NCBI GenBank assembly: GCA_963921935.1
Contig: OY998176.1
Location: forward strand, 83,430,960 to 83,494,959
DNA length: 64,000 bases
Direction: 5' to 3'
Source: Galeruca laticollis
Taxonomy: Eukaryota; Arthropoda; Insecta; Coleoptera; Chrysomelidae
Positions 41,643 to 57,614 of this stretch are shown here, one piece after another. The notes beneath the pieces were generated by a model. The model was not told the DNA's origin and did not search any database. It saw only the letters and a program-made list of their open reading frames with translations. Within the stretch, counting starts at the first letter, position 1. Every line of letters begins with the position of its first letter. Made by a program: the position numbers and the translations under genes.

Positions 41643-43863
41643 CCCAATAAACACACCTACGTAAAAAAACGTTTTTTAAACGTTTTAATGTTATTTCAAC
41701 GTTACTCGTTGAATTTTCAACGTTGACAAATTGGTTGAATTCGAAACGTTATATTCCAAACGTTTTTTCAAATTTGCAAACAACGACTTAGCTTAACCCA
41801 CATATATTTTCGAAAACGGTGTTTATGGCCGTTATTTTAACGTAGTATTTTTTATACCATTTCGCGAGTTATAGACGGTTATACAGAAATGTTTTTGCAT
41901 ATACAACGCTTTTTTAAATTTAAAAACAACGACTCAATTGAACTCAAATGTATTTACAAAAATGCTTTTTATGTTCGTTATTTCAACGTAGTATTTTCAA
42001 CAATATTTATACTATTTCGCGTGATAAAGACGATTTTACCGTAATGTTTTAACATGTTATACATACAACGCTTTTTTAAATCTGAAAACAACGACTTAAT
42101 TAAACTCATATGGATTTACAAAAACGCTTTCTAATTCCGTTATTTTAACGTTAAATTTTGAACATTATTTATACTATTTTCCGTGATATACAATGTTATC
42201 CAGTAAATGTTTATAATATGTTGTTTTCACAATGCTTTTTTAAATTTTAAAACAACGACTCGATTGAACTCATATGTATTTACAAAAACGCTTTTTATGC
42301 CCGTTATTTCAACGTAGCATTTTTAACATTATTCATACTATTTAGCGTGATATAAATAGTTAAAAAGCAATGTTTTCACCACGTTGCATATACAACGCTT
42401 TTTCAAATTTGAAAACAACGAATTATTTGAACTCATATGCATTTACAAAAAACGCTTTTAATTCCCGTTATTTTAACGTAGTATTTTCAACATTATTTAT
42501 ACTATATCGCGTGATATAAACGGTTATACAGTAATGTTTTTTAACACGTTGTATATACAACGCTTTATTAAATTTGAAAACAACGACTTAATTGAACTCA
42601 TATGTATTTACAAAAACGCTTTCTAATCCCGTTATATATATATATACACGTTGTTTTGTAAAATATTAAAACTAGAAATCTTATATATTTTATGTTATAG
42701 TTTTAAGAACATTTTTTATTTTATTATGTTAATTACAAGAATTTTCTTTTTTTTATTGTATACTATTTTTGTGTGGATTTATCAAATAAAATAAATATAT
42801 CGTATAACAATCTCCCGTAATTCTCGCAACCTCAAACCATAACGGCCAACACGAGACGCCTGAAGAGTTGGTAGTAATCCTATTAACGTTTCCGTGGAGT
42901 TCCGGTTCCCGCTCATCGATGTCGCTGTACGAATAGACTAGCTCCTTTTAATCGTAAGCGTAACTCATCAGTATAAGGGATCCATCGAGGACCGAAGACG
43001 GTAACAAGTAAAGAATACATAAATGCTTTATTTCTTGTATAATAAATATTATTTGTTATTTTATTAATATGAATAAAGTTTTATCTATCAAATATTACTT
43101 GTTTACAAACGTTAATATACGATTCCAGTTTTTGTCAAATATGCCCCCCTCTACTTTTAATTTTAAATGTGAATATAACGTTACGAAAATGATGGTATAA
43201 ACCGATTAAATGTAACGCTTAAATCACGTTAAAAGTAAGTGATGAATATTATTATACAAAAACGTTTATAAATTGCATTATAAAAACGTTTCTATTGCAT
43301 TACAAAAACAATAGGTAAATCACATTGAAAAGGTAACGTTTAAGTGACGTTAGTAAGGTGGGTGCTAAATTTCGTTTCAAAAGACCGTATATAAGTAGCA
43401 TAAGAACGTTCATATTACGTTACAAACGCAATGGGTACATCACATCAAATAAGTAACGTTTAAATTACGTTAAAAGTATATGCTAAATATCATTATACAA
43501 AAATGTTTATAAACTGCATTATAAAAACAATTATATTACGTTATAAAAGTACTGGGTAAATCACATTGAAAAGGTAACGTTTAAGTGACGTTAGTAAGAT
43601 GTGTGCTAAATTTCGTTTCAGAAGACTGTTTTATAAACGTTTATGTTGCGTTCAAAAGCAACCGGTAAATCACATTAAAACGGTAACGTTTGAATGACGT
43701 TACGAAAATCAGGTTGTATTTGACGTTGGAAAAGTCGTTATATGTTACGTAGAAACGAGCGACATTACTCCGGTAATATAACCAGTTGCCTAAAAGCCAT
43801 TTATAAACGTTAGGTAACATGTTAAATATTTTACGTTTCTAAAACGTTTGTGTGTTTATTGGG
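41643..43863. mobile_element. Non-autonomous TIR element with AACGTT-rich tandem repeats, nested
   Basis: A 2,221-bp element splitting the KRBA2-like gene. Its ends are perfect 14-bp inverted repeats, CCCAATAAACACAC at 41643-41656 and GTGTGTTTATTGGG at 43850-43863, followed by AACGTTTT-rich subterminal sequence. TA flanks both sides (41641-41642, 43864-43865). The left half holds about six ~160-bp tandem units (landmark CAACGAC/CAACGAA at 41781, 41937, 42089, 42253, 42416, 42581). The right half holds about four ~115-120-bp units (landmark GTAACGTTT near 43338, 43455, 43579, 43682). No transposase is encoded. TA duplication suggests Tc1/mariner-like mobilisation, which is inference. Confidence 0.82.
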
Positions 43864-43865
43864 TA

Positions 43866-44592
43866 ATGGCTTTGAAACCTAAATATGCAATTCCCAGACC
43901 AGCAGTAGAAATATTTGTTAGATGCTGTACAACCTGTGCCGAAAAAAAACAGCTTCATAAAAAGGGTTTAGTAGTCAAACCTATTCTATCAAAAGATTTT
44001 AATCTCACGAGGACAAGTCGACCTTATAGATTTGCAGTAAACTCCTGACGGAGAATACAAGTGGTTGATGAACTACCAAGACCATCTTACAAAATTTATT
44101 CGTTTGAGGCCTTTGAAACCTAAAAATGCGAAGGATGTATGTGAGGAACTTCTAAAAATTTTCTGTGAATTTAGAGCACCAATTGTCTTGCAAAGTGATA
44201 ATGGCAGAGAGTTTGTCAATCATATTATTCATGAAATGGTTGCTAAATGGCCATCTTGCAAGATTATCAATGGACGCCCACGACACCCTCAAACTCAGGG
44301 AAGTGTAGAAAGATCAAACCAAGATGTAGAAAACGTGCTTAGAGCATGGTTAAAAGATAATAACTCTACAAATTGGTCACTCGTTTGCTATTTCGTACAG
44401 TGGCAAAAAAATTCTTCATATCACAGAATTATTAGACGTTCACCATATAAAGCTTTATTTGGGGTAGATTTCCGAGTCGGCTTGTTTTCTACTAATTTAC
44501 CATCTGAAATTATTAAAACGATAAATACAGAAGGTGATTTGGAAACAATTTTAAATGACCCTTCAATCAAATCAATAAGGTTCATCTATTAG
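43866..44592 (+). pseudogene. KRBA2-like integrase transposase, 3' part (integrase core)
   Basis: Continues the gene of 41203 after the nested element. A zinc-like segment reads ALKPKYAIPRPAVEIFVRCC then TTCAEKKQLHKKG. After a frameshift near 44040 the integrase core follows: LMNYQDHLTKFIRLRPLKPK, IVLQSDNGREFVNHI (catalytic Asp), RPRHPQTQGSVERSNQDVEN (catalytic Glu) and YHRIIRRSPYKALFG. The first core Asp region is mutated by the frameshift. The 3' end runs straight into the satellite at about 44566. Confidence 0.78.
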
Positions 44593-44990
44593 ACGCCCTG
44601 AATAATATTCGATCATAAAATTGGTCACTTGTATACACTCTGGAGGCTGTATCGTACTAACAAATTAAAAATTCTCTAAAAATGACAAAAATTTGGTACT
44701 TCAAGTACCATAGAACCCGTTGTACGGACTTTAGTGTGCTGAATATCAATAGAGTTCATCTTTGAGACACCCTGAATAATATCCAATCATAAAATTGGTC
44801 ACTTGTATATACTCCGGAGGCTGCATCGTGCTAACAAACTGAAATTTCTCCAAAAATGACAAAATTGTCCTACTTAAAGTACTATAGCACCTGTTGCTCT
44901 GGCTCTGGTGAGCTGTAAATCAATAGGGTTCATCCGTGAGATGTCCTGGATAATATTCAATCATAAAATTGGTTAATTCCACAATATAAG
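44566..44990. repeat. ~173-bp satellite, about 2.4 units
   Basis: Landmark TGTATCGTACTA at 44648 and TGCATCGTGCTA at 44822, spacing 174 bp, with the same flanking blocks as 8700-9465. Together with 40834-40880 it brackets the KRBA2-like transposon. Confidence 0.85.
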
Positions 44991-45790
44991 ACAAGTTATT
45001 GAAAATTCTGAAAACACTAATATGAGCATATTCCACGAAGTAAGGGTCGAGACAGTCAATTTCATTAACGTGATGAATGTTTTAGCATATGTAGCGATTA
45101 ATCCATATGTGTCCATAAAGTCCATTGCTGTAGAAACAGTGTTTGTCTTCAACTACAGTTCATAGGATTATAAAAAACCACCATTACCATCCATTTAAAA
45201 TGTTTGGTTAATGGATTGCGACCTACCGATTTTAACGGAGACTAACCTTCAACGCCATAATGAAAGTTATGATGCAAGACACTCTTGACTTTTTAAGTAG
45301 AATTTTATGGAGTTATGAAGCTAGTTTTCATAATAATGGGATCGTAAATCGCCATAACTGCCATTATTGGCCAGTGGAAAATCTGCACTGGTTAAGGAAA
45401 ACTCGTGAATTTTTGTTTGGTGTGGGTATTTAATGGACGTTTAATAGGTCCATATTTTTTGAAGAATATTTAACCGGTCAGAGATATCTGAATTTTCTGA
45501 ACAATGTCTATGGAGGATGGAGAATATTACTTAACGCGAAATAGGACTTATGTCATGGCAACAAGATGGCGCATCCCCACATAACAGTGGTATTGTAACC
45601 AATTACCTTGATACCAGATTTCCAAACAGATGGGTTAGAGCTAACGGACTTTTCCGATGGTGTGTGCTGTCACCCTTAGATTTTTTTGTAAGCGGCTATT
45701 CAAAAGGAATCTTTTATAATGAAGAACTTACAGATGTAGACGATTTAAAAAATAAAATTAGACAAACGTGTACTCAGATTGTTTAAAAAA
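44991..45790 (+). pseudogene. Mariner-like transposase, DUF4817 group
   Basis: Degenerate plus-strand copy. Pieces in order: IRQVIENSENTNMSIFHEVR (45000), a core block reading NNGIVNRHNCHYWPVEN (about 45330), WLRKTREF, FNRSIFFEEYLTGQRYLNFL (about 45450), then WQQDGASPHNSGIVTNYLDT (second catalytic Asp) and LSPLDFFVSGYSKGI (45550-45786). The D of QQDGA survives; the third catalytic site reads SPLD in place of SPDLTPLD. Last 78 codons are open. Confidence 0.75.
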
Positions 45791-45799
45791 AATATTATA

Positions 45800-48240
45800 A
45801 TGTCAAGTAATATTACCTGAAAAGATAAAAATGTAAGCGTCAAATAACTTCTCTCTCAATCATTGAAAATTGTGCAATTAAAATTAATAGTTTTTTTATG
45901 TACTTTGCAACACAAAATTTGGTGCCGTGACAAAGTCGACATACAGTGTAGATGGAAAAATAATAGTTTTTGTTGGTTCCGTCAGATTTTATACCATTTT
46001 GGGAGTGTGCCTAATGTGTCGCCCGGGGAGTGCGTGAGACAACATATGAAAGGCAAGAGGCAAATCGGAATTAGCAATATTTCAACGGAAGACGCCCTCA
46101 ATAGTAAGTAAATGAAAAATATCGATCAAGCGTAAAATTTTCTGAACGAGTCATTTCATTCAATCACGTCATCTCTTTCATTCTGGCCCATCCCTAGCGA
46201 ATTTGAAGCCAGTTCCGATAAAGAAGAAAAAAGAAATGATTGTATTGTTTTGTTGCGTGTATTCCAGCGAAATTCAAACGATTTACATTGAGACTTTCGA
46301 TAAAATTTACGATGCCGCCAAAGGAAGACGAGTCAAAGCGAATTAGAAAGGCAATAGATTGTTTAAATCGCTGTTAACACGTACGGAAGCCTTCATAAAC
46401 GACCAAAAGGCCCAAGAGCTAATAGATACTGAAGGCATAGAGGTCCGTAATGAGGAGTCACAAAAAGGATTGGCAAATTTCAAACAGTTGTGTCATGACT
46501 TATTAATCATAAACGATGAAGAACCTGGTTCAGAGGATGAAACCGAAGAAAGGTTTTTTAGAATTATGAAGGACATTAAGCGAATTTGTCAAAAAACGAA
46601 GCCCAATAATGGAACTACAGACAAGACTCATCCTAGCAGGCTTCCACAACTAAATATTACACCATTCGATGACAACATTACTAACTACAAACCATTCCGG
46701 AACATATTTAAAGCTGTTGTTGATCAAGATTCTTCTAAATATCAGTGCAAAAATTGTTCTATCTTAAAAGGTATCTTAATAGATGGTTTACCATAAACGA
46801 ACGAATCCTATAAGCAAGCTTTAGATATTTTAGGTAAAAGATACGGCAACAAATGCTTAGTAATTATTCATCATGTAAATTCGTTATTGGATTACCAGCC
46901 AATCTCAAAAGGGACATCATCCGAACTTTCTATCTATAGTAAGGCAACATTTGGGGGCTCTACATAACTTGGGGTAGCAAATTAAACATTGGGATATGCT
47001 CATTATACCTTTCCTTCTGCGAAAACTTACCTACCAACTTACCTACAACAGAAGATTTGTTAAATTTTTTAGAGAGAAGGGCAATTAGTTTGGAAGAGAC
47101 ACAATTATCAACTGATAAGTCATCCAAATAAACTGCAAAAGCTGTGAACTTGGCCAATGTTAGTGATAGCACAAAAACCTGCAATTTTTTTAACAAACCA
47201 GATCACAAGTTATTTAATTGTAATGAATATAGAGCACTGAGTGAACAATGGAGTATTGACTTTGCTCATAAAAAAAATTTGTGTAAAATCTGTTTAAATT
47301 ATCATGTTAATAAATGTAAATACCACTTTAAGTGCTCAGTATGCAAAAGTAAAGAGCATAACTCTTTATTGCACTTTGAAAAAAATGTTTGCAATTTTTC
47401 CAATTCTAGTAGTAGTGAACACAGCAATTCTATGGTTTTGTTACCAACAATAAAGGTTAACATCAAGGCTCAAGACAGGTCCTATGTCATAGCTATATGT
47501 TTGGTTGACAGTGGCAGCCAAATTTCTTTCATAAAGACAAATGAATTAAAGATTCCTTCATTTAATTATGATGTGAATATCACAGCGATTGGTCAAGCTC
47601 AAAAGCCAATCACTAAAGCTGTCAATTTATCATTACGCCCGAGACACGACAATTTCAGCTGCAATGCACTGTTTTCTGTGGTAAACAACATTACTTCATT
47701 TCTACCTCAGACAAAATGTGATCTTCGGGGTATCAATATTCCCTCCTCAGTCAAACTAACCGATGACGAATTTAGTGTTCCTGGCTAAATACAGTTTTTG
47801 GTTTCAGCCACCATATTTTTTTAAATTTTGCTGCCAGACAAAATAACTATATCCAGGGACTTATTTTCATTGGCTACAAGGTATGGACACATAGTATCTG
47901 AGAACATACATAAGAACAATGTTTGTCTTACATCACAATTCGTTACATGCATGTCATAACTGAGTACAAAATGAACTCCCTCTTACAAAAATTTTGGGAC
48001 GACCAACACATTCCTGAAATCAAAAAAAAGGTATAGAAACGGATGTATGCGAAATAGATTTTAAAAAGTCTGTGTCAATTAATGGGAATAGATTTCAAGT
48101 TAGCATTCCTGTAAAAATACCTATAGAAGAGGTTAGGTTAGGAAACTCACACCTTTTTGTAAAAGGTTACACTGTTGCAATCGAGATGCAAGCAGTTGTG
48201 CCTTTGTTTTGAGAAGATCTTAATCACAAATTAGATCATT
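45800..48240 (+). mobile_element. BEL/Pao LTR retrotransposon, 5' part only
   Basis: A PBS-like TGGTGCCGTGAC at 45920-45931 follows what is probably the end of a 5' LTR. Leader to 46311, then gag, protease and the start of the BEL linker region up to about 48240. RT, RNase H, integrase and the 3' LTR are missing from the window. The LTR outer end is not definable here. Confidence 0.7.
46312..47788 (+). pseudogene. BEL/Pao gag and protease
   Basis: ATG 46312 (MPPKEDESKRIRKAID), frameshift near 46360, then FKSLLTRTEAFINDQKAQEL. A DUF1759-type gag core follows: LPQLNITPFDDNITNYKPFR, KGILIDGLP, stop, then ALDILGKRYGNKCL and IIHHVNSLLDYQPISKGTSS. In the last open frame (47144-47788) a DUF1758-like Cys-rich region reads TCNFFNKPDHKLFNCNEYRA, CKICLNYHVNKCKYHFKCSV and CKSKEHNSLLHFEK. 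The aspartic protease reads AICLVDSGSQISFIKTNE, with the active-site D-S-G intact. Further weak similarity (NSLLQKFWDDQHIPE) continues at 47950-48235. Several breaks; dead. Confidence 0.82.
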
Positions 48241-48376
48241 CAAAACTTGCATCGGCTTCTGGCTCCTGGCTCCTCTGTTTCTTCATAATTATCTGATTCA
48301 TCATATTTTTCTGGAGGCTCAGGAATAGGTATGGTACAGGTCTATTGGCTGAGGGGAAATTAGGATACACTATTTT

Positions 48377-48658
48377 ATGCTTGCTTTTACGAGAAAATCC
48401 CCCTACTGTGTATTAAATCCCATTGAACTTATCTGGAGTACTATAAAACGGGGAATTCGGCGTAAAAATACAGCTCCAAGGCTAAGTTCTGCTGTAGTAG
48501 ATTTAGTTAGAAGTGAGGTGGAAAATATAGACAGTATTTTATGGAAAAATTGCATCGCACAAGTAGAAGATTCATATGTACAACAATTTATAATTAATTT
48601 GGACGAAGACAGCGATAATATTGACCCGTTTGTTGATAGTGACGATGATTTATAACGC
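48377..48658 (+). pseudogene. IS630/Tc1-like transposase C-terminus
   Basis: 92 open codons: YCVLNPIELIWSTIKRGIRR (catalytic Glu in NPIELIW), AVVDLVRSEVENIDSILWKN, CIAQVEDSYVQQFI and an acidic end DEDSDNIDPFVDSDDDL. Same overall layout as the end of the 10042-11046 transposase but a different copy. The N-terminal two thirds are missing. Confidence 0.78.
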
Positions 48659-48693
48659 AAATATTTGTTATTATTGTAACATATTATGTATCT

Positions 48694-48694
48694 T

Positions 48695-48756
<62 letters not shown>
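48694..48756. repeat. (TA)n microsatellite
   Basis: About 30 TA dinucleotides, nearly uninterrupted, just 3' of the transposase fragment. Confidence 0.95.
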
Positions 48757-48760
<4 letters not shown>

Positions 48761-49041
48761 CAATGAAAAGATGAAATAAATAACGCGTGTCTCTGTTGGT
48801 TGTTGTCCTGAAAACTCGGGATCTTCCATTTGAAGGCACAAATGTGCGTTTGGTTATCTTGTTGAAATCCGTTGTTTGTGTTTTCTCATGTTTCAATTAA
48901 CATCCTTGCTCCCAAGTTGTACACCTTTTCTTGGTTATGCCGTACCGATGAAGGCTAATGAGCCAGAAACATGCATGTCTACGGTTACCACTCATTCTCT
49001 GTAACGTCTTTTGCGTGATATGCCCGCTAATTCTGTTTTTG
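48757..49041. other. Unique segment between two (TA)n arrays
   Basis: 285 bases of mixed composition with higher GC than its flanks and no recognised gene. It is bounded on both sides by long TA arrays, as though the same dinucleotide site had been split. Confidence 0.4.
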
Positions 49042-49095
<54 letters not shown>

Positions 49096-49100
49096 ATATT
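49042..49100. repeat. (TA)n(TG)n microsatellite
   Basis: About 22 TA repeats ending in TGTGTGTG. Confidence 0.93.
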
Positions 49101-51639
49101 GTATATATCATTTTCAAGAAGTCGTTTAAACAGTTTCTGATTGAGAAGGTTGTTTATGATGTAGATGCCTTTTTCTATGTATGTTTCACTGAAAGAATAA
49201 ATGTATTATTATAAAAAAATTATTACATCATATTATAATAATGAAATAATTTTTCTTTTACCATAATATAGTTGTGTAAAATTATAATGTAATAATTATA
49301 TGAGTCGTTATTGTTTGTAAATCCATAAAATCCTTGTCAAGAAACAATTGTTTTCTACTTTGCTCAAATTTTTAAAGACGTCCCTGCGTAGGGTCGGACT
49401 GTGTACTTGGTCTTGATTTACAACTATGCTATTTACGGTAGATAAATTGTTCCTCACTGGGTAAAGTTAACAACGGTCGAAGATAATAAACACGGTATTT
49501 CAAATTCGCAACTATACATACTTTCATATGCTTAAAGCATGTCGGTGTAAGAGTTAAATAGGTAGGGCTTATCAAAATAACGTATTTGTTTGGCGAACAG
49601 TGTTATTTTTCCATTCTCAAGGTATTATTTTTTTCTTTCCATGTATCTTTGAATATCTTCCATAGCCATCTTTTCCTTTTCCACACAGCCGATTCATCAT
49701 TTCAGGTGCTATATCATCCTCTCATCTTGTTATCCCTATTTTAATGTTTTGTACAATCTCTTTCATCTGATTATTAAATTGTAAATTCCCATACTTTTTC
49801 ATTATTCACCCGTTTATCTGTGAAGACAGATTTTTATACTGTTAATGACAATTTTAGGGCCAATCCAGCACTGAAAATCATATATCATCTCACATCGCGT
49901 TCTATGATAAAAAGTTAATTCGAGTTTTACGAGCCAAGTCGACATTCTTAATGTGCTGGCCCTTCACAATGAAGTTGCTTTTTATTCAAAGTTCAAAATT
50001 TATTTATGGACTTACAGGCCCTTTAAGTGGATGAATCCTGCATTTTTATGTGCATATTTTCTACCATCTATATCAAATTATAATCTGATATTGTCAATAA
50101 AAAAGAGGGTGTGAATGAGGGTTTTGAATTACCTTTTTGTTTTTCCACATAACATAAATTTAATACAAATAGGACAAAACGCAAATGAATAATTAACTTT
50201 TTAATTTGACATTATATTTTGTGGGTTTAGTTGTATTAATTTAGATCATACTCTATTTTTACTTTAAATAATTGGAAGTGTACTGATTACGATGGACTTA
50301 TAGTTCAAATTTTGAATGCAATTATGTTCAATGTGATAGAAAACACAGTTCGTGGAAAATGCGTTCACTACATTACATAAGGCTTTCCTAAAATGGAAAT
50401 TTTGTAGCTCTTTTTTATAAAAGTGAGTCTTGCGTGCCAATCAAATTTTTTTTCTTTCACTATAAAACGAAATTTGAGATTTTAAGTGAAAAAACCTGAT
50501 GTATTGGTACAGTTTTTTGTACTTTCCAGCTAATTTAACTAAAACTAAATTTTTTGAGAAAGTTTTTTACATAATCACTATAACATTTAAAAAATTTGGA
50601 ATTTCCTGATAAAATTCCAAAATAGTCGATCAAATCCATAGGAATGTTTTCTCTACAATGTAGTACAAGAATTTGATATATTCCGGTCCTTCTATTTATT
50701 TCTTAGCGACATTGCACACGAGTTTTTTTTGTATCTGTTCACCTAGTTGAAATATCTCTAAGAAATGTAATTTAAACCATCTTGTCGGCGGCTTTTAATA
50801 TTTTAAAATCGATATTTTATCTCTATGAAACACCGCTGTTTAAGGCAAAGAAGAAGCCATCGTTTTGTCAATGTTCATACCATTATCATGAATAAATTAC
50901 CATGCGATGCGACATCCTTTAATTTTGTCGAATAGATAGTAATTATACAGTGTGATCCCAAAATATGAGTATTTTGGTGACGAATTATAATAAAATAATA
51001 CAGCCGCATTTAATTTACTTGATTATTAATAATTTAATTCAATTCAACGAAATAACCAAACCTTCAACTAAACAACTACAATCTCGTTTCTCCTTGATAC
51101 ATTCAAGCCATCTTTCAACACCATCTTCTCGTCTTAAACTACAAAAATCTATTCATAACACAATTCCAGCCACCTTTTCATAATAAAAAATTCGACCCTC
51201 CACGAAGAAGCCCCTATCAAAAAACACCCAACCCTTGCCCTGCAGAGGAACTTATCCTATATCTGCGCCCTTCTGGGGTTATGCCGTTTGGACCTGGTTA
51301 TTTCATTGGTTGGACAGTTCTGGACTGGAGTTCAAATAATGAGTCGGTTATAATTTCTACAGACACTTCTCACAAAATCTGGGTTGAGTTGAGAGTTACT
51401 TCTACAGGATAGTGATATGAAAAATTAGAAATGGAATTATAAAATTAGTACAAAATCGTACTCGACAAAGAAAATTGCGATTGAATGTGAGTAAATAAGC
51501 AATTTGAAAGTTCAGTATCCATCTTCGTTAGTAGATACTAAGGGTGATTTTTTAGACTACCTTTCTTTATTTAACTACACTATTTTATTCGACAACCAAT
51601 ATGACATGTTGCTTTGTGGTTAGTCTCGTTTGCCTGCTT
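49101..51639. other. 2.5-kb region without recognisable genes
   Basis: Mostly AT-rich with short open frames that look random. A GC-richer stretch at 51185-51330 (CCCTGCAGAGGAACTTATCC and neighbours) is the only compositional change; I could not match it to an RNA gene or protein. Confidence 0.4.
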
Positions 51640-52165
51640 ATGTTTGAAATAGACCCACATAGCACATGCACGTCCATTGACTATCCAATGGATGTACGGA
51701 CTGGATATTTTGATGGTGCAATGGACGTCCAGTCATGTACATTGAAACGCCCAAAAAACGTCCAGACCTCACTGGATTTAACATCCTATGGATGTACATT
51801 GAGGATATCTTATGGATATACACTCAAGATATCCAGTGGACGTACATTGAAGACATTCAATACATATACATGAACAATGTATGATGGACATCTGAAGATT
51901 TGATGAATGTGCATTTAAAGAATCTTGGATGTATGTAATGGATATTATAGACATACATTGAGAATGTCTTATGGACGAACAATCAGGATATCCACTGGGC
52001 GTACAACCAGGATATCCATTCAACGTACAATCAGGATATCCACTGGGCGTACAACCAGGATATCCACTGAACGTACAATCCGGATATCCACTGGGTGTAT
52101 AATTAGGATATCCATTGAACATGAAAACAGGATATACACTGCAAGTGAAATCCAAATATGAAACA
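51640..52165. repeat. 24-bp minisatellite built on GGATATCC
   Basis: Between about 51980 and 52140 seven units of GGATATCCACTGGGCG-type sequence follow in tandem with a 24-bp period, alternating CCACTGGGCGTACAACCA with CCATTCAACGTACAATCA (48-bp higher-order unit). More diverged GGATAT/GGACGT blocks extend back to 51640. The palindromes GGATATCC and GGACGTCC recur. Because 24 is a multiple of three, both strands stay open by chance (Gly-Tyr-Pro repeats on the minus strand); I do not call a gene. Confidence 0.82.
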
Positions 52166-53546
52166 TCGAGTATTTAATTGATACCCACTAATAAAATATA
52201 ACATAAGGCGGTATTTCAAATTAAGAATGGATTTTTACAACACGAAGCTTAAAGAAAATATATATTCTAGAATAAAACATACTCACAAATCACAAAATAA
52301 ATTATACAGACAAAATATAAAAGAAATTCTTAAGAAAAATCTACAGTTTGTTTTCTACACCTGTAGCGATCGGTTGTCGAGTGCGAGTGTTGGAAAAAGT
52401 GGTCAGTTTGCTAATAAGCAGATAAGTAAATTTTAGTTAATTTAAATTGTATAGGTTAAATACATAGGTAGGTACTGTTAGTTGATTATTAATATTATTA
52501 TTTTTTGAAATGGACGTCAATACAGGCGGGGATGACCCGCCTGATAAAGCTAAAAATACTAATAATATTATTAATCCTAATTATGATCTTAACAATAAGT
52601 ATCAATCCACCGATAATGGACCATATTTTGTAATGATAGAACATACAGATCAAAATTTTGGCAGATTGTTTCCAATAAGAATTGGACACTATCTACTCGA
52701 AAAACATGAAATTCGTGAAAATATTACAGACATCAAATCAGTAGGTGTAAATCGCGTGAAAGTAATATGTAAAAATTATGAAACAGCAAATTATCTTGTA
52801 AATCACAAGGCCCTATCAGAAAATAATTTAGTCAGTTACATACTTAAATACTACACCCATAAAAAGGGTATCATAAAAATGGTAGACACAATCTTCTCAG
52901 AAGATTACATATTAAAAGGAATATAATCTAATATTCAAGTAACTGAGGTCAGATGCATGAAACGTAAAATTATTGATAAAGATACAGGATCAAGCACCTA
53001 TGCCGATAAACAACTGGTTATTGTGACATTTTTGGGAAACAGAACTCCAGAAAGTGTCAAAATTAACATGGTAAATTTTCCAGTGGAGCCTTATTTTTAT
53101 CCTGTTATCCAGTGTCCCCGATTCGGACATACTAGTGCACAATGTAAAGGTAAACCGAGATGCAAAATTTGTGCAACGGAAAACAGCAATGAAAATCCCT
53201 GTACAAAAAACGTTAATTTATGTGTACATTGCAATAGTAATGAGCACGGTTCAGTTTCTAGAAACTGCCCTTCATTTAAAAAACAAGCTAGTATAAAGAA
53301 AGTTATGGCAATTGAGAATATCACCTTCAAAGAGGCAGAATTCATTGTGGATACTCCCTCTTATGCCAAAATTAGCACCCATAATAGATTTGCAGTTTTA
53401 TCAGAAATTTGGTTGAAGGAAAATGATATGGTTAATTTTAAAGGTTTTAATGTTGTTAAAAAATGTAGAAGAGATGGCTATGGTGGAGTAGCAATACTAA
53501 TCGCAGATACCATTGAATTAAAAAAACATATAATCAAGGTATTAAA

Positions 53547-57588
<4,042 letters not shown>

Positions 57589-57589
57589 A

Positions 57590-57614
57590 ATAATAATAAT
57601 AATAATAATAATAA
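57590..57614. repeat. (TAA)n microsatellite
   Basis: About eight units, at the join of R4-like copies 1 and 2. Confidence 0.92.

Noticed and set aside
51778..52155. A Gly-Tyr-Pro/Cys repeat protein on the minus strand
   Set aside because: The DNA is a 24-bp minisatellite, so every frame without a stop in one unit is open. The plus strand is open too.
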